Shown here piece by piece: positions 1 to 8,557 of a stretch of 64,000 bases of DNA. The stretch's first letter is position 1. Each line of letters starts with the position of its first letter. Source of the stretch: JACCZR01 sp035296565. Lineage in GTDB: Bacteria > Actinomycetota > Thermoleophilia > Solirubrobacterales > Thermoleophilaceae. A program made the translations under genes and the position numbers. The stretch lies in NCBI GenBank assembly GCA_035296565.1, contig DATHAQ010000021.1:3225-67224 (forward strand), in the 5' to 3' direction. The notes below the pieces were generated by a model that saw only the letters and a program-made list of their open reading frames with translations, had not been told where the DNA came from and did not search any database.

Positions 1-20
1 GCCAGCCCCATTCCCGGATA

Positions 21-26
21 TAGGCT
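21..26 (+). promoter_or_regulatory. -10 hexamer for the thioesterase gene (leaderless)
   Basis: TAGGCT is followed by six bases and then the GTG at 33. This is the same -10-to-start spacing seen before nine other genes in the window, so transcription probably starts at or next to the start codon. The -35 region lies outside the window. Confidence 0.55.
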
Positions 27-32
27 GCGGCG

Positions 33-458
33 GTGGCCGGCAGCTTCTCCCACCGCCTGCGTGTGCGGTACTCGGAGTGCGACCCGCAGAACGTGGTCTT
101 CAACGCTCACTACGTGGCGTGGTTCGACGTGCTGATGACGGAGCTCTGGCGCGCCGTGCCCGGCGGGTACGCGGGGATGATGGAGACGGGCACCGACATG
201 GTGGTCGCGGAGGTGCGGGTCCGCTACCTGGACGCCGCGCGCTTCGACGACGAGGTGGAGCTGCGGGCCACCGTCAGCCGGCTGGGCACCACGGCGATGA
301 CCACCAGCATCGAGGTCCTGCGCGACGGCCGGCCGCTCGCCGAGGGGCACCTGCGCCACGTGTTCATCGACCTCGCAACAAAGGCCAAGAAGCCGATCCC
401 CGACGAAGTGCGGGCTGCGCTTGCGCCCTTCCTCGCGCCGGACGCCGCGGCGGCCTGA
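33..458 (+). CDS. Acyl-CoA thioesterase, 4HBT hotdog family
   Basis: A 141-residue single hotdog-fold protein of the YbgC/FcbC-like 4HBT family, expected to hydrolyse acyl-CoA thioesters in the cytosol. The N-terminal part has the family signature: Y-S-E-C-D, then N-A-H-Y and W-F-D around residues 14-33, where the catalytic Asp/Glu and the CoA-binding turn lie. Length is normal for the family. The GTG start at 33 is supported by a TAGGCT hexamer six bases upstream, so the gene looks complete despite its position at the window edge. Its stop overlaps the next start by one base (TGATG), so it is probably cotranscribed with the DUF389 gene. The natural substrate cannot be read from the sequence. 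Confidence 0.85.
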   Translation: MAGSFSHRLRVRYSECDPQNVVFNAHYVAWFDVLMTELWRAVPGGYAGMMETGTDMVVAEVRVRYLDAARFDDEVELRATVSRLGTTAMTTSIEVLRDGRPLAEGHLRHVFIDLATKAKKPIPDEVRAALAPFLAPDAAAA

Positions 459-1480
459 TGGTCCATCTGCGGATCGTCGCTCCGAAGGACACCGCCGGCA
501 AGGCCCTCGAGCTCCTGTGCGCGGAGGGCTCGGTGTGCAACGTGGTGCACATCCCCGGCGTGGCCGAGAAGCCCAAGGGAGACGTGATCCTGGCCGACGT
601 CGCTCGCGAGGACGCCAGCGTGGTGATCCACGACCTCCGCGAGCTCCACATACCCGAGCAGGGGTCGATCACCCTCGATTTCATCGACACCCAGCTCTCG
701 GCGGGAGCCGAGCGAGCGGAGAAGCACGCTCCGGGACTGCCTTCCGACGCCGTGGTGTGGGAGGAGGTGGAGTCGCGCACGGACGAGAACACCGAGCTGA
801 GCGCGAGCTTCCTCGCTTTCATGGTCCTTGCCTGCCTGATCGCTTCGGTAGGCATCCTGATCGACCAGCCGATCCTCATCGTGGGGGCGATGGTGGTCGG
901 GCCCGAGTTCGGTCCGCTGGCGGCGCTGTCCGTCGCGCTGGTGGAACTGCGGGGCGCTCTGGCGCGCCGATCGGCGACCGCCCTGCTCGTCGGTTTCCCG
1001 CTGGGGACCGTGGCGGCCTGTCTGGCGACCCTGGCCTTCAAGGCGATCGGCGTCGTTCCCGAGCAGTACGACCCCGAGCAGCACCCGCTGACCAACTTCA
1101 TCTCCTCGCCCGACTTCTTCACCTTCTTCGTGGCCTTCGTGGCGGGGGTCGCCGGGGTGCTCTCCCTCACGTCGGCCAAGTCTGGCGCCCTAATCGGCGT
1201 CCTGGTGTCGGTCACCACCATCCCGTCCGCGGCGAACATCGGCGTGGCGGCGGCCTATGGATCCGCCAGCGAGGCCTCCGGGGCGGCGGCCCAGCTGGCG
1301 ATCAACCTGGGCAGCATCGTGGTGGCGGGAGTCATCACCTTGTACGTGCAGCGGCGCCTCTACGTGGTCCGGAGGCGCAAGCACCTCCGCGACCCGGCCC
1401 GTCGGGAGGCCGACCTCCCGATCGGCTGGAGCGTCAGAGAGAAGACCAGGCGTCCAGCTTCCCGCGCACGCGTTCGATGA
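458..1480 (+). CDS. DUF389 family membrane protein
   Basis: A 340-residue protein with a soluble N-terminal domain (about residues 1-110, ferredoxin-like in this family), followed by several hydrophobic segments typical of DUF389/TIGR00341. One segment carries the conserved G-A-M-V-V-G-P sequence near residue 145. The C-terminus is Arg-rich and probably cytoplasmic. The function of the family is unknown. The ATG at 458 overlaps the stop of the thioesterase, which sets the start; longer versions of this frame run through the upstream gene and are not real. The 3' end overlaps the convergent isocitrate dehydrogenase-like gene by 47 bases. Confidence 0.85.
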   Translation: MVHLRIVAPKDTAGKALELLCAEGSVCNVVHIPGVAEKPKGDVILADVAREDASVVIHDLRELHIPEQGSITLDFIDTQLSAGAERAEKHAPGLPSDAVVWEEVESRTDENTELSASFLAFMVLACLIASVGILIDQPILIVGAMVVGPEFGPLAALSVALVELRGALARRSATALLVGFPLGTVAACLATLAFKAIGVVPEQYDPEQHPLTNFISSPDFFTFFVAFVAGVAGVLSLTSAKSGALIGVLVSVTTIPSAANIGVAAAYGSASEASGAAAQLAINLGSIVVAGVITLYVQRRLYVVRRRKHLRDPARREADLPIGWSVREKTRRPASRARVR

Positions 1481-2522
1481 CGGCGTCGGTGAATTCCGTC
1501 GTGGAGGCATGGCCACCGAGGTCAGCGGTGCGACAGCCGGCGCCCGTCGTCTCGAGCACCGCCTCGCGCAGGGCACGGGAGGCCTTCTCGGTGCCTTCGT
1601 AGCCCATCGTCGCGGCGTTGGCCAGCAGCGCGCCGCCGGCCAGCAGCATGGCCATCGGATTGGCCACGTCCTTGCCCTTCAGGCCGGGTGCCGTGCCGTG
1701 GGGGGCCTCGGCCATCACCGCCCGTGGCTCGTAGTCGTCGTCGAGGGCGAGCAGCACGGACTCCGCGGCCGCGATCGAGCCGTACATGGGCATGACCAGG
1801 TCCGAGAGGCAGTCGCCGTCGCGGTTGAGCGCGGGGATCACGAGCGGGCACTCGCCGGCGCCGGTGATCAGCCCGGCGTAGGTGGCGTCGATCAGGACGG
1901 GCTCGTACTCGACGTCGGCATGGCGCTCGGCCGCCGCGTCCATCTCCTCCTTGAGCAGCCCCTCGTACACCGGGCTGACGGTCCACTTCGGGCCGCCGTA
2001 GACCTTGCCCTCGATTCGCTCGGCCGTGCGGAACGAGTACTCGGCCACCGCCTTGCAGACCGAGCGCGAGATCTTCTCGGTGCGCAGGGCGTACTCCTCG
2101 CCGTCCTCCTGCTCGCGCCACTGCTCGGCGCCGTAGGCGTCCCCGACCGCCATGCGCACCACCGAGACCGGGTGGTGCAGGCCGGCGACGGGGTTCACCC
2201 CGGGGATGCGCCGGCCGGTGCGGATGATCACCTTGCCGCCGATCGCCTCTCGCAGGATCCGGTTGGGGCTTCCCACGTCGTCCTTGCCTTCCGGCGTGAC
2301 GGTGGCCGCTTTGAGGCCGAAGCGCGCCTCGGACGTCGCCGCGGCCGCCTCGTGGACCACGCCGTTGTCGGTCTCGCGGCGGTTGTCCAGGGAGAGGTCG
2401 TAGCGGTCGAGCCCGATCTCGAGCCCCAGGACGTCGGGGTCCAGCGCCCGCAGGGCGGCCTCCAGCAGCTCCTGCCCGGTCTCGTCGCCCTCGAGGACGA
2501 CGATGCGCAGCGCGTCAGCCAT
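1434..2522 (-). CDS. Isocitrate/isopropylmalate dehydrogenase family protein
   Basis: A 362-residue beta-decarboxylating dehydrogenase, expected to oxidise and decarboxylate a 2-hydroxy acid with NAD(P) and Mg. The substrate-binding helix reads S-P-N-R-I-L-R, the Ser-x-Asn pattern of isocitrate dehydrogenases and not the Leu-rich pattern of LeuB. The catalytic Tyr/Lys and metal-binding Asp regions (D-A-T-Y-A-G; N-R-D-G-D-C-L-S-D) and the cofactor loop E-A-P-H-G-T-A-P are present. Length fits the family. The start overlaps the upstream HD gene by 8 bases, suggesting a two-gene operon. Homoisocitrate or tartrate-type relatives cannot be excluded, so I give no symbol. Confidence 0.85.
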   Translation of the reverse strand: MADALRIVVLEGDETGQELLEAALRALDPDVLGLEIGLDRYDLSLDNRRETDNGVVHEAAAATSEARFGLKAATVTPEGKDDVGSPNRILREAIGGKVIIRTGRRIPGVNPVAGLHHPVSVVRMAVGDAYGAEQWREQEDGEEYALRTEKISRSVCKAVAEYSFRTAERIEGKVYGGPKWTVSPVYEGLLKEEMDAAAERHADVEYEPVLIDATYAGLITGAGECPLVIPALNRDGDCLSDLVMPMYGSIAAAESVLLALDDDYEPRAVMAEAPHGTAPGLKGKDVANPMAMLLAGGALLANAATMGYEGTEKASRALREAVLETTGAGCRTADLGGHASTTEFTDAVIERVRGKLDAWSSL

Positions 2523-3087
2523 CGCCGTCGAGGCCCAGCTCTGAGGAGCGCTCCTCCATAGCGGAGATCACGAAGGCGGTGTGCTGGTCGAAGTCGACGC
2601 CCAGCTCCTCGGCGCCCTCGCGGACCTCGTCGCGGTTCACGGCCGCCGCGAAGCTGGGCTGCTTGAGCTTCTTCTTGACCGACTTCGGCGTCATGCCGTG
2701 GATGCCGGTGGGGCGCACATAGGCGCAGGCCGCAACGAAGCCCGACAGCTCGTCCACGGCGTACAGGGTCTTGGCCAGCGGGGTCTCGCGCGGGACGCCG
2801 AGGAAGGTCGCGTGCCCGGCCACTGCGTCGATCAGCTCCTGCGGGTACTCGCGCTCGGTGAACAGCTCGAGCGCCTTGCGCGGGTGGCCGGTGTCCAGGT
2901 CGGGGAAGCGCTCGTAGTCGAGGTCGTGCAGGAGGCCCGTCGTCGCCCACAGCTCTTCGTCCTCTCCCCGCTCCCGCGCGTAGGCCGTCATGCACGCCTC
3001 GACGCCGAGGAGGTGCTTGCGCAGCGAGTCGCCCTGGACCCACTCCGTGACCAGCCCCCAGGCCTCCTCGCGCGTCGGCTGCGGCAT
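2515..3087 (-). CDS. HD domain hydrolase
   Basis: A 190-residue protein with a metal-dependent HD phosphohydrolase domain. An early His (R-K-H-L-L-G-V-E), the H-D doublet in L-L-H-D-L-D-Y, a later conserved His (A-G-H-A) and an Asp (A-V-D-E-L-S-G) form the usual H...HD...D metal set. This subfamily (HDIG/YqeK-like) is common in bacteria and acts on an unknown phosphoester. The gene is divergent from murA and overlaps the downstream dehydrogenase by 8 bases. A dispersed repeat begins three bases upstream of the ATG and fills most of the space towards murA. Confidence 0.8.
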   Translation of the reverse strand: MPQPTREEAWGLVTEWVQGDSLRKHLLGVEACMTAYARERGEDEELWATTGLLHDLDYERFPDLDTGHPRKALELFTEREYPQELIDAVAGHATFLGVPRETPLAKTLYAVDELSGFVAACAYVRPTGIHGMTPKSVKKKLKQPSFAAAVNRDEVREGAEELGVDFDQHTAFVISAMEERSSELGLDGDG

Positions 3088-3089
3088 CT

Positions 3090-3144
3090 CTAGCGGAGGA
3101 GCGCAGGCCGGGCGCTGGCCGGCTTGGCGCTGTTCGCTCGTTCC
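3090..3144. repeat. Dispersed intergenic repeat, divergent copy
   Basis: This segment matches, with substitutions, the reverse complement of the tandem repeats at 13465-13575. The shared order is TAGCG, then GGAGCGCAGGCCG, then GGCGCT, then a CGCTCG end. It lies between the divergent HD and murA genes. It is one of four copies of a short GC-rich family in the window. Confidence 0.6.
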
Positions 3145-3221
3145 ATGTCGGCAGGGTATCCCCGCCTGGCCACGAACCCTTGGCCAAGGTGTCCTTCGGT
3201 ACCCTCGCTCCTTCGCGCACC

Positions 3222-4523
3222 ATGGAAAAGTTCGTGATCGAAGGCGGCTATCCGCTGTCCGGCACGGTGGACCCGGCGGGCAACAAGAACGCCGCGCTGC
3301 CGGTGCTGGCGGCCACCCTCCTCACCGAGGAGGAAGTCGTGCTGCGCAACGTCCCGCGCATCCGCGACGTCGAGGCGATGGCGGAGCTGCTGTCGCGCCT
3401 CGGGGTGTCGGTCGAGTGGCGCGCGGACAACGTGGTCGCCCTCCAGGCTGACCGGGTGATCGCCACCGAGGCCGATCCCGAGCTCTCCGAGCGCATCCGG
3501 GCCTCCTTCCTGCTGGCCGGCCCGCTCCTGGCCCGCTTCGGCCACTGCGAGATGCCGCCGCCCGGCGGTGACGTGATCGGCCGCCGGCGGCTGGATCCGC
3601 ACCTCGACGCCTTTCGTGCGCTCGGCGCCGACGTCTCCTCGAACGGCCGCTTCCGCCTCGAGGCGCCCGCCGGGGGCCTGCGCGCGTGTGACTTCTTCAT
3701 GGACGAGCCCTCGGTGATGGGCACCGAGAACGCGCTCATGGCCGCCGCGCTGACCCCCGGGGCGACAGTGATCCGCAATGCCGCGTCCGAGCCGCACGTC
3801 CAGGATCTGTGCCGGCTGCTGCTCCAGATGGGCGCGCGCGTGGAGGGGATCGGCACCAACCAGCTCGTGGTCCACGGCCAGGAGTCGCTGGGCGGCGCCG
3901 ACTTCGCGATCGGGCCGGACTACATCGAGGTCGCCTCGTTCATCGCCCTGGCCGCGTGCACGGGGGGCGAGCTGCGCATCCGGGACAGCAATCCCGATGA
4001 CCTGCGCATGACCCGCCTGGCCTTCGAGCGGCTCGGCGTTGGGCTCGAGTTCGACGGCGACGACGTGCTCGTGCCTGGCAACCAGCGTCTGCGCATCCGC
4101 GACGACGAGGGCGACGCCGTCTCGAAGATCGAGGACGGCCCCTGGCCGGCCTTCCCGGCGGACCTCACCTCGATAGCGCTGGCCATCGCCACCCAGTCCG
4201 AAGGCCTCATCCTGATCCACGAGAAGATGTTCGAGAACCGCCTCTTCTTCGTCGACAAGCTCGTGTCCATGGGCGCTCGGGTTCTGCTCTGCGATCCGCA
4301 CCGCGCGGTCGTCAGCGGCCCGAGCCGGCTTCACGGCGAGCGCATGGAGAGCCCGGACATCCGGGCCGGCATGGCGATGCTCATCGCGGCGATGTGCGCC
4401 GAGGGCAGCTCGGAGATCGGGAACGTGGGCCAGATCGACCGCGGCTATGAGCGGATCGACGAGCGGCTGCGGATGCTGGGCGCGCACATCGAGCGCGTCG
4501 CCGCCGAGCGCGTCCCCGCCTAG
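3222..4523 (+). CDS. murA: UDP-N-acetylglucosamine 1-carboxyvinyltransferase
   Basis: The first committed enzyme of peptidoglycan synthesis. It transfers enolpyruvate from PEP to UDP-GlcNAc in the cytosol. The 433 residues span the whole EPT/MurA fold, with the N-terminal A-G-N-K-N-A-A (Lys22) and the late E-N-R region. The active-site loop reads P-P-G-G-D-V-I-G, with Asp117 where most bacteria have Cys115. This is the fosfomycin-insensitive form known from mycobacteria and chlamydiae. The ATG at 3222 is chosen over an upstream TTG because family homology starts at M-E-K-F. A TACCCT hexamer at 3200-3205 may be the -10, giving a short leader. The gene sits just upstream of the histidine operon. 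Confidence 0.95.
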   Translation: MEKFVIEGGYPLSGTVDPAGNKNAALPVLAATLLTEEEVVLRNVPRIRDVEAMAELLSRLGVSVEWRADNVVALQADRVIATEADPELSERIRASFLLAGPLLARFGHCEMPPPGGDVIGRRRLDPHLDAFRALGADVSSNGRFRLEAPAGGLRACDFFMDEPSVMGTENALMAAALTPGATVIRNAASEPHVQDLCRLLLQMGARVEGIGTNQLVVHGQESLGGADFAIGPDYIEVASFIALAACTGGELRIRDSNPDDLRMTRLAFERLGVGLEFDGDDVLVPGNQRLRIRDDEGDAVSKIEDGPWPAFPADLTSIALAIATQSEGLILIHEKMFENRLFFVDKLVSMGARVLLCDPHRAVVSGPSRLHGERMESPDIRAGMAMLIAAMCAEGSSEIGNVGQIDRGYERIDERLRMLGAHIERVAAERVPA

Positions 4524-4592
4524 ATCATGGCTCCGGTGCTCGCCCGGCCGACGCTCGGGCTGGGCTCCTCCGCCTAACGTCGAGGTCAAGCC

Positions 4593-5549
4593 ATGAGCCA
4601 CCCGATCCCGCCTGGGACGCGCGACGTCCTGCCCGACGAGATGCTCGAGCTGCGCGAGCTGACCGAGGGACTCAGCACCACCTTTCGCGAGGCCGGCTAC
4701 GGCGAGGTCTGGACGCCCGCGGTCGAATACGAAGCGACGTTGCGCGCGGGCGACGAGAGCGGCGCCGGCGCCGGCTACCGCCTGTTCGACGAGCAGGGCG
4801 AGGTGCTGGCCCTGCGCTCGGACATGACGATCCCCATCGCCCGCGTGGTGGCCACCCGGCTCGGCGAGGCCGAGCCGCCGCTGCGCCTGTGCTACTTCGC
4901 CCACGCCTACCGCGCCGCCGAGCGGCGCACGGCCGAGCTGAGGGAGTTCCTGCAGGGCGGGATCGAGCTGATCGGGCTGCCCGGCGCCGAGGGCGAGGCC
5001 GAGGTGATCGCCCTGATCGAGGACTCGCTGGATCGGGCCGGCCTGCGCCGCCACCGCGTGGGCGTGGGCGACGGCACCCTGTTCGCCCGACTGCTCGACG
5101 AGGCCGGGGTCCCCGAGGAGGCTCGCCATGAGCTGATCGGGCTGCTCTCGGCGCGCGACCTGGTGGGGCTGGAGCGCCGCGTCGAGGCGCTGGGCCTGAG
5201 CGCCGCCTCGTGCGAGCGGCTGGTGCGGGTTCCCTCGCTGCGGGGCGGCGCAGAGGTGCTGGACTCCGCCGGCGAGGCGACCGACGACCTGCGCGAGCTG
5301 CACGAGCTGCTCGCCGAGCGCGGCATCGCCGACCGCGTGATCTTCGACTTGGGGCTGGTGCGCTCGCTGAGCTACTACACCGGGCCGGTGTTCGAGGTCT
5401 ACGACCCGGCCGTGGGCTTCGCGCTGGGAGGCGGGGGACGCTACGACGACCTGATCGGGCGCTTCGGGCGGGCTCTGCCCGCCTGCGGAATCGCTCTGGA
5501 CGTGGGGCGCGTTCACCTCGCGCAGGCCGCCGAGGAGCGGCTGGCGTGA
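4593..5549 (+). CDS. hisZ: ATP phosphoribosyltransferase regulatory subunit
   Basis: A 318-residue class II aminoacyl-tRNA synthetase-like protein related to HisS but without an anticodon-binding domain, which identifies HisZ. HisZ pairs with short-form HisG to make the feedback-sensitive first enzyme of histidine synthesis. Visible synthetase-derived motifs are P-P-G-T-R-D-V near the N-terminus, L-R-S-D-M-T (motif 2 region) and G-G-G-R-Y-D-D-L near the C-terminus. The presence of a short HisG immediately downstream (GTGA overlap) supports the call. It heads a seven-gene his run. A TAACGT at 4575-4580 may be the -10, but this is weak. Confidence 0.9.
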   Translation: MSHPIPPGTRDVLPDEMLELRELTEGLSTTFREAGYGEVWTPAVEYEATLRAGDESGAGAGYRLFDEQGEVLALRSDMTIPIARVVATRLGEAEPPLRLCYFAHAYRAAERRTAELREFLQGGIELIGLPGAEGEAEVIALIEDSLDRAGLRRHRVGVGDGTLFARLLDEAGVPEEARHELIGLLSARDLVGLERRVEALGLSAASCERLVRVPSLRGGAEVLDSAGEATDDLRELHELLAERGIADRVIFDLGLVRSLSYYTGPVFEVYDPAVGFALGGGGRYDDLIGRFGRALPACGIALDVGRVHLAQAAEERLA

Positions 5550-6178
5550 GCCCGGCGCTGACCGTCGCCGTGCCACGCGGGGCCCTCTTCGCCGAGGCGC
5601 TCGACCTGCTCGACCGCCTGGAGATCGACACCGCGGACGTGCGTGGCAACGACCGCAAGCTGTGGTTCGCCGACGCCGGCATCGTGACCGTCCGCCCGAG
5701 CGATGTCCCCACCTACGTCGAGCACGGGGCAGCGGAGCTCGGCATCACCGGCAAGGACGTGCTGGCCGAGCAGGCCGACGCCGACGTCTACGAGCTGCTC
5801 GACCTCGGCTTCGGTTACTGCCGCATGGTGGTCGCCGCCCGGGAGAACGAGGACTCGCTCGGCGAGTCGCTGCGCCGGCTGGGCCGGGTGCGGATCGCTA
5901 CCAAGTACCCGCGCACCGCCACCGCCTGGTTCGCCCGCACCGGGCGCCAGGCCGAGGTGGTCGAGGTCAAGGGGTCGGTGGAGCTCGCGCCCCTGTGCGG
6001 GTTGGCCGACGGCATCGTGGACCTCACCGCCACCGGCCGCACGCTGGTGGAGAACGGGCTGGAGATCGTCGAGGAGATCGCCCCGAGCACGGCTCGACTG
6101 GTGGCCAATCCGGTCGCCCACAAGCTGAAGGCGGACGCCATCGACGAGCTGGTGGCGCGCATCCGGGGGCTCGCATGA
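5546..6178 (+). CDS. hisG: ATP phosphoribosyltransferase, short form
   Basis: This enzyme condenses ATP and PRPP to phosphoribosyl-ATP, the first step of histidine synthesis. At 210 residues it is the short, HisZ-dependent form that lacks the C-terminal regulatory domain. It begins with the typical T-V-A-V-P-R-G-A-L stretch and carries G-I-T-G-K-D and the PRPP-binding D-L-T-A-T-G-R-T-L near residue 160. The GTG at 5546 overlaps the hisZ stop (GTGA) and fits homology; upstream extensions lie inside hisZ. The 3' end overlaps hisD by 4 bases. Confidence 0.93.
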   Translation: MSPALTVAVPRGALFAEALDLLDRLEIDTADVRGNDRKLWFADAGIVTVRPSDVPTYVEHGAAELGITGKDVLAEQADADVYELLDLGFGYCRMVVAARENEDSLGESLRRLGRVRIATKYPRTATAWFARTGRQAEVVEVKGSVELAPLCGLADGIVDLTATGRTLVENGLEIVEEIAPSTARLVANPVAHKLKADAIDELVARIRGLA

Positions 6179-7365
6179 GCGTCGAGGCCGACGTCCGCGC
6201 GATCCTCGACGAGGTGCGCAGTGACGGCGACGCCGCCGTGCGGAGCCTCACCCGCCGCTTCGACCGGGCCGAGCTCGCCCCGGACCAGCTGCGTGTGGAC
6301 GCCCATGAGCTCGAGGGCTCGCTCGGTGTCCTGGAGCCGGCCGTGATCGACGGCCTGCGGCTGGCGGTGCGCAACGTCCGCGCCGTGGCGCGCGCGCAGC
6401 TCCGCGATCCGGTGACCGTGCCGCTCGAGCAGGGCCAGCGCGTGGAGATCGCCGAGCTGCCGGTGCGCCGGGTGGGGGTCTACGCCCCGGGTGGGCGCGC
6501 GGCCTATCCCTCGACCGTGATCATGTGCGCGGTGACCGCGCGCGCGGCGGGCGTCGAGCAGGTGGCGGTGTGTGCCCCTCCCGGGCCCGGCGGACGGGCG
6601 CACCCGGCGATCCTGGCCGCCTGCGTGCTCTGCGGGGTGGTCGAGGTCTACCGGATGGGCGGCGCCCAGGCCATCGGCGCGCTCGCCTACGGGACGGAGT
6701 CCGTCCCGGCCGTGGACGTGGTGGTGGGGCCCGGCAACGCCTACGTGCGCGAGGCCAAGCGCCAGGTGGCAGCCGAGGTGGGCATCGACAGCCTGGCCGG
6801 TCCGAGCGAGCTGGCGCTGGTGGCGACCCGGGGCGCCGATCCGGAGCTGGCCGCACTGGACCTGCTCGCGCAGGCTGAGCACGGCGAGGACTCGGTGCTC
6901 ACCCTGGTGTCCCCCGACGCGGGGCTGCGCGACGCGGTGGCCGGTGCGGTAGCCCGTATGGCCCCCGACCGTCCCAGCGCCGCCGAGCCGCAGCTGCGCG
7001 TGCTGGCGGCCGGCAGCGCCCGCGAGGCCGTGCGCCTCGCCGACGAGCTCGCGCCCGAGCACCTTCAGCTGATGGGTGCGGAGGCCGAGGCCCTGGCCGA
7101 CACCGTGCGCAGCGCCGGCTGCCTATTCGTGGGAGCCGACGCGGCCACTGCGTTCGGCGACTACGTCGCCGGCTCCAACCACGTCCTGCCCACCGGGGGC
7201 GCGGCACGCTTCTCGTCCGCCCTCTCGCCGGCCACCTTCCGGCGGCGTATGGCGCGCGTTTCGCTGCCCGACGGCGCCGCGGGACGGCTCGCGCCCGCCG
7301 GAGCGGCCGTGGCCCGAGCCGAGGGCTTTCCCGTGCACGCCGAGTCGATGGAGCGCCGCGCGTGA
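6175..7365 (+). CDS. hisD: Histidinol dehydrogenase
   Basis: A Zn-dependent enzyme that oxidises L-histidinol to L-histidine in two NAD-linked steps, the last reactions of the pathway. The protein is 396 residues, slightly short for the family (about 430), with truncation mainly at the N-terminus. Family motifs are clear: Y-A-P-G-G-R-A-A-Y-P-S, the G-P-G-N-A-Y-V cofactor loop, A-G-P-S-E, the H-G-E-D segment and E-H-L-Q-L, then G-S-N-H-V-L-P-T-G-G. The ATG at 6175 overlaps the hisG stop (ATGA). hisC, often next to hisD in actinobacteria, is absent here; hisB follows directly. Confidence 0.93.
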   Translation: MSVEADVRAILDEVRSDGDAAVRSLTRRFDRAELAPDQLRVDAHELEGSLGVLEPAVIDGLRLAVRNVRAVARAQLRDPVTVPLEQGQRVEIAELPVRRVGVYAPGGRAAYPSTVIMCAVTARAAGVEQVAVCAPPGPGGRAHPAILAACVLCGVVEVYRMGGAQAIGALAYGTESVPAVDVVVGPGNAYVREAKRQVAAEVGIDSLAGPSELALVATRGADPELAALDLLAQAEHGEDSVLTLVSPDAGLRDAVAGAVARMAPDRPSAAEPQLRVLAAGSAREAVRLADELAPEHLQLMGAEAEALADTVRSAGCLFVGADAATAFGDYVAGSNHVLPTGGAARFSSALSPATFRRRMARVSLPDGAAGRLAPAGAAVARAEGFPVHAESMERRA

Positions 7366-7946
7366 GCCGGCGCGCCGACATCTCCCGCACGACCGGCGAG
7401 ACCGACGTCCGCCTCTTGCTCGAGCTCGACGGGGCCGGCGAGGGCGTGCGCGAGACCGGCGTCGGGTTCTTCGACCACATGCTCGACGCCGTGGCCCGCC
7501 ACGGGGGCTTGGACCTCGACGTGCGGGTGCAGGGCGACCTGGAGACCGGCCCGCACCACACGGTCGAGGACACCGGGCTGGCGCTCGGGGCCGCGCTCGA
7601 CGAGGCGCTGGGCGACCGGACCGGCATCGAGCGCTACGGCCACGCGGTGGTGCCGATGGACGAAGCCCGGGCCGGCGCTGCCATCGACCTGTCCGGGCGG
7701 CCGTTCACCGCCTTCGAGGCCGACGTGCCGCCGGTGCGCATCGGCGACTTCGACGCCGACCTGGCCGAGGAGTTCTTCCGGGCCGTGGCCAACACGGCCA
7801 AGCTGACCCTGCACCTGCGCCTGGAGGCCGGCAGCAACACGCACCACATCGTGGAGGCCCTGTTCAAGGCCTTCGCGCGGGCGCTGCGAGCAGCCGTGGC
7901 CGAGACCGGCTCGAGCGGCGTGCCCTCGACGAAGGGCGTCCTGTGA
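7362..7946 (+). CDS. hisB: Imidazoleglycerol-phosphate dehydratase
   Basis: A monofunctional 194-residue HisB that dehydrates imidazole glycerol phosphate to imidazole acetol phosphate, using a di-manganese site. Metal-ligand motifs are present in both half-repeats: F-F-D-H-M-L-D and H-H-T-V-E-D in the first, and T-H-H-I-V-E-A in the second. R-T-T-G-E-T-D lies near the N-terminus. There is no fused histidinol-phosphatase domain, so that step must be encoded elsewhere. The GTG start overlaps the hisD stop by 4 bases. Confidence 0.95.
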   Translation: MSRRADISRTTGETDVRLLLELDGAGEGVRETGVGFFDHMLDAVARHGGLDLDVRVQGDLETGPHHTVEDTGLALGAALDEALGDRTGIERYGHAVVPMDEARAGAAIDLSGRPFTAFEADVPPVRIGDFDADLAEEFFRAVANTAKLTLHLRLEAGSNTHHIVEALFKAFARALRAAVAETGSSGVPSTKGVL

Positions 7947-8557
7947 CCACGATCGCCGTCCTGGACTACGGCATGGGCAACCTGCGCTCGGTGGAGAAGG
8001 CCCTGGAGCACGTGGGCGTGCGCGCCGTGCGCACGCGCGAGCCCGACGCGGTCCGAGCCGCGGATGGCGTCGTGCTGCCTGGGGTGGGGGCCTTCCCGCG
8101 CGCGATGGAGGGGGTGCGCGAGCTGGGCTTCGACGACCTCCTGCGCGAGCGCGTTGAGGGCGGGGTCCCCGTGATCGGCCTGTGCGTGGGCATGCAGCTG
8201 CTGTTCGAGTCCTCGACCGAGCTGGGCGGCGCGGAGGGCATCGGGCTGCTCGGCGGCGAGGTGCGGGCCCTCGACGCGGACGGCCTCAAGGTGCCGCAGA
8301 TCGGCTGGAACCCCGTCTCGTGGCGGCGGCCGAGCCCGCTCGCCGAGGGCCTGGCCGACCCCTGCCCCTTCTACCACGTGCACTCGTTCGCCCCGCGGCC
8401 GCTCAACGGCGACGTGGTCGGCACCGCCACCTACGGCGGGGAGTTCGCCAGCGTGGTCGCCCGCCCTCCGGTGTACGGCGTCCAGTTCCACCCCGAGAAG
8501 TCGGGACCCGACGGGCTCGCGCTCCTGGGCAACTTCGCCCGCCTCTGCTCCGCATGA
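7943..8557 (+). CDS. hisH: Imidazole glycerol phosphate synthase, glutaminase subunit
   Basis: A class I glutamine amidotransferase subunit (204 residues) that releases ammonia from glutamine and channels it to HisF. The catalytic Cys lies in G-L-C-V-G-M-Q, and the His/Glu pair in V-Q-F-H-P-E-K. The N-terminus reads L-D-Y-G-M-G-N-L as in other HisH proteins. The GTG start overlaps the hisB stop (GTGA), and its own stop overlaps hisA. HisF, its partner, is two genes downstream. Confidence 0.95.
   Translation: MTTIAVLDYGMGNLRSVEKALEHVGVRAVRTREPDAVRAADGVVLPGVGAFPRAMEGVRELGFDDLLRERVEGGVPVIGLCVGMQLLFESSTELGGAEGIGLLGGEVRALDADGLKVPQIGWNPVSWRRPSPLAEGLADPCPFYHVHSFAPRPLNGDVVGTATYGGEFASVVARPPVYGVQFHPEKSGPDGLALLGNFARLCSA

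Noticed and set aside
3090..5576. 828-residue open frame on the minus strand opposite murA and hisZ
   Set aside because: It lies antisense to two certain genes, has Gln/His/Arg-rich nonsense composition, and contains no domain. Long antisense frames are expected at this GC content.
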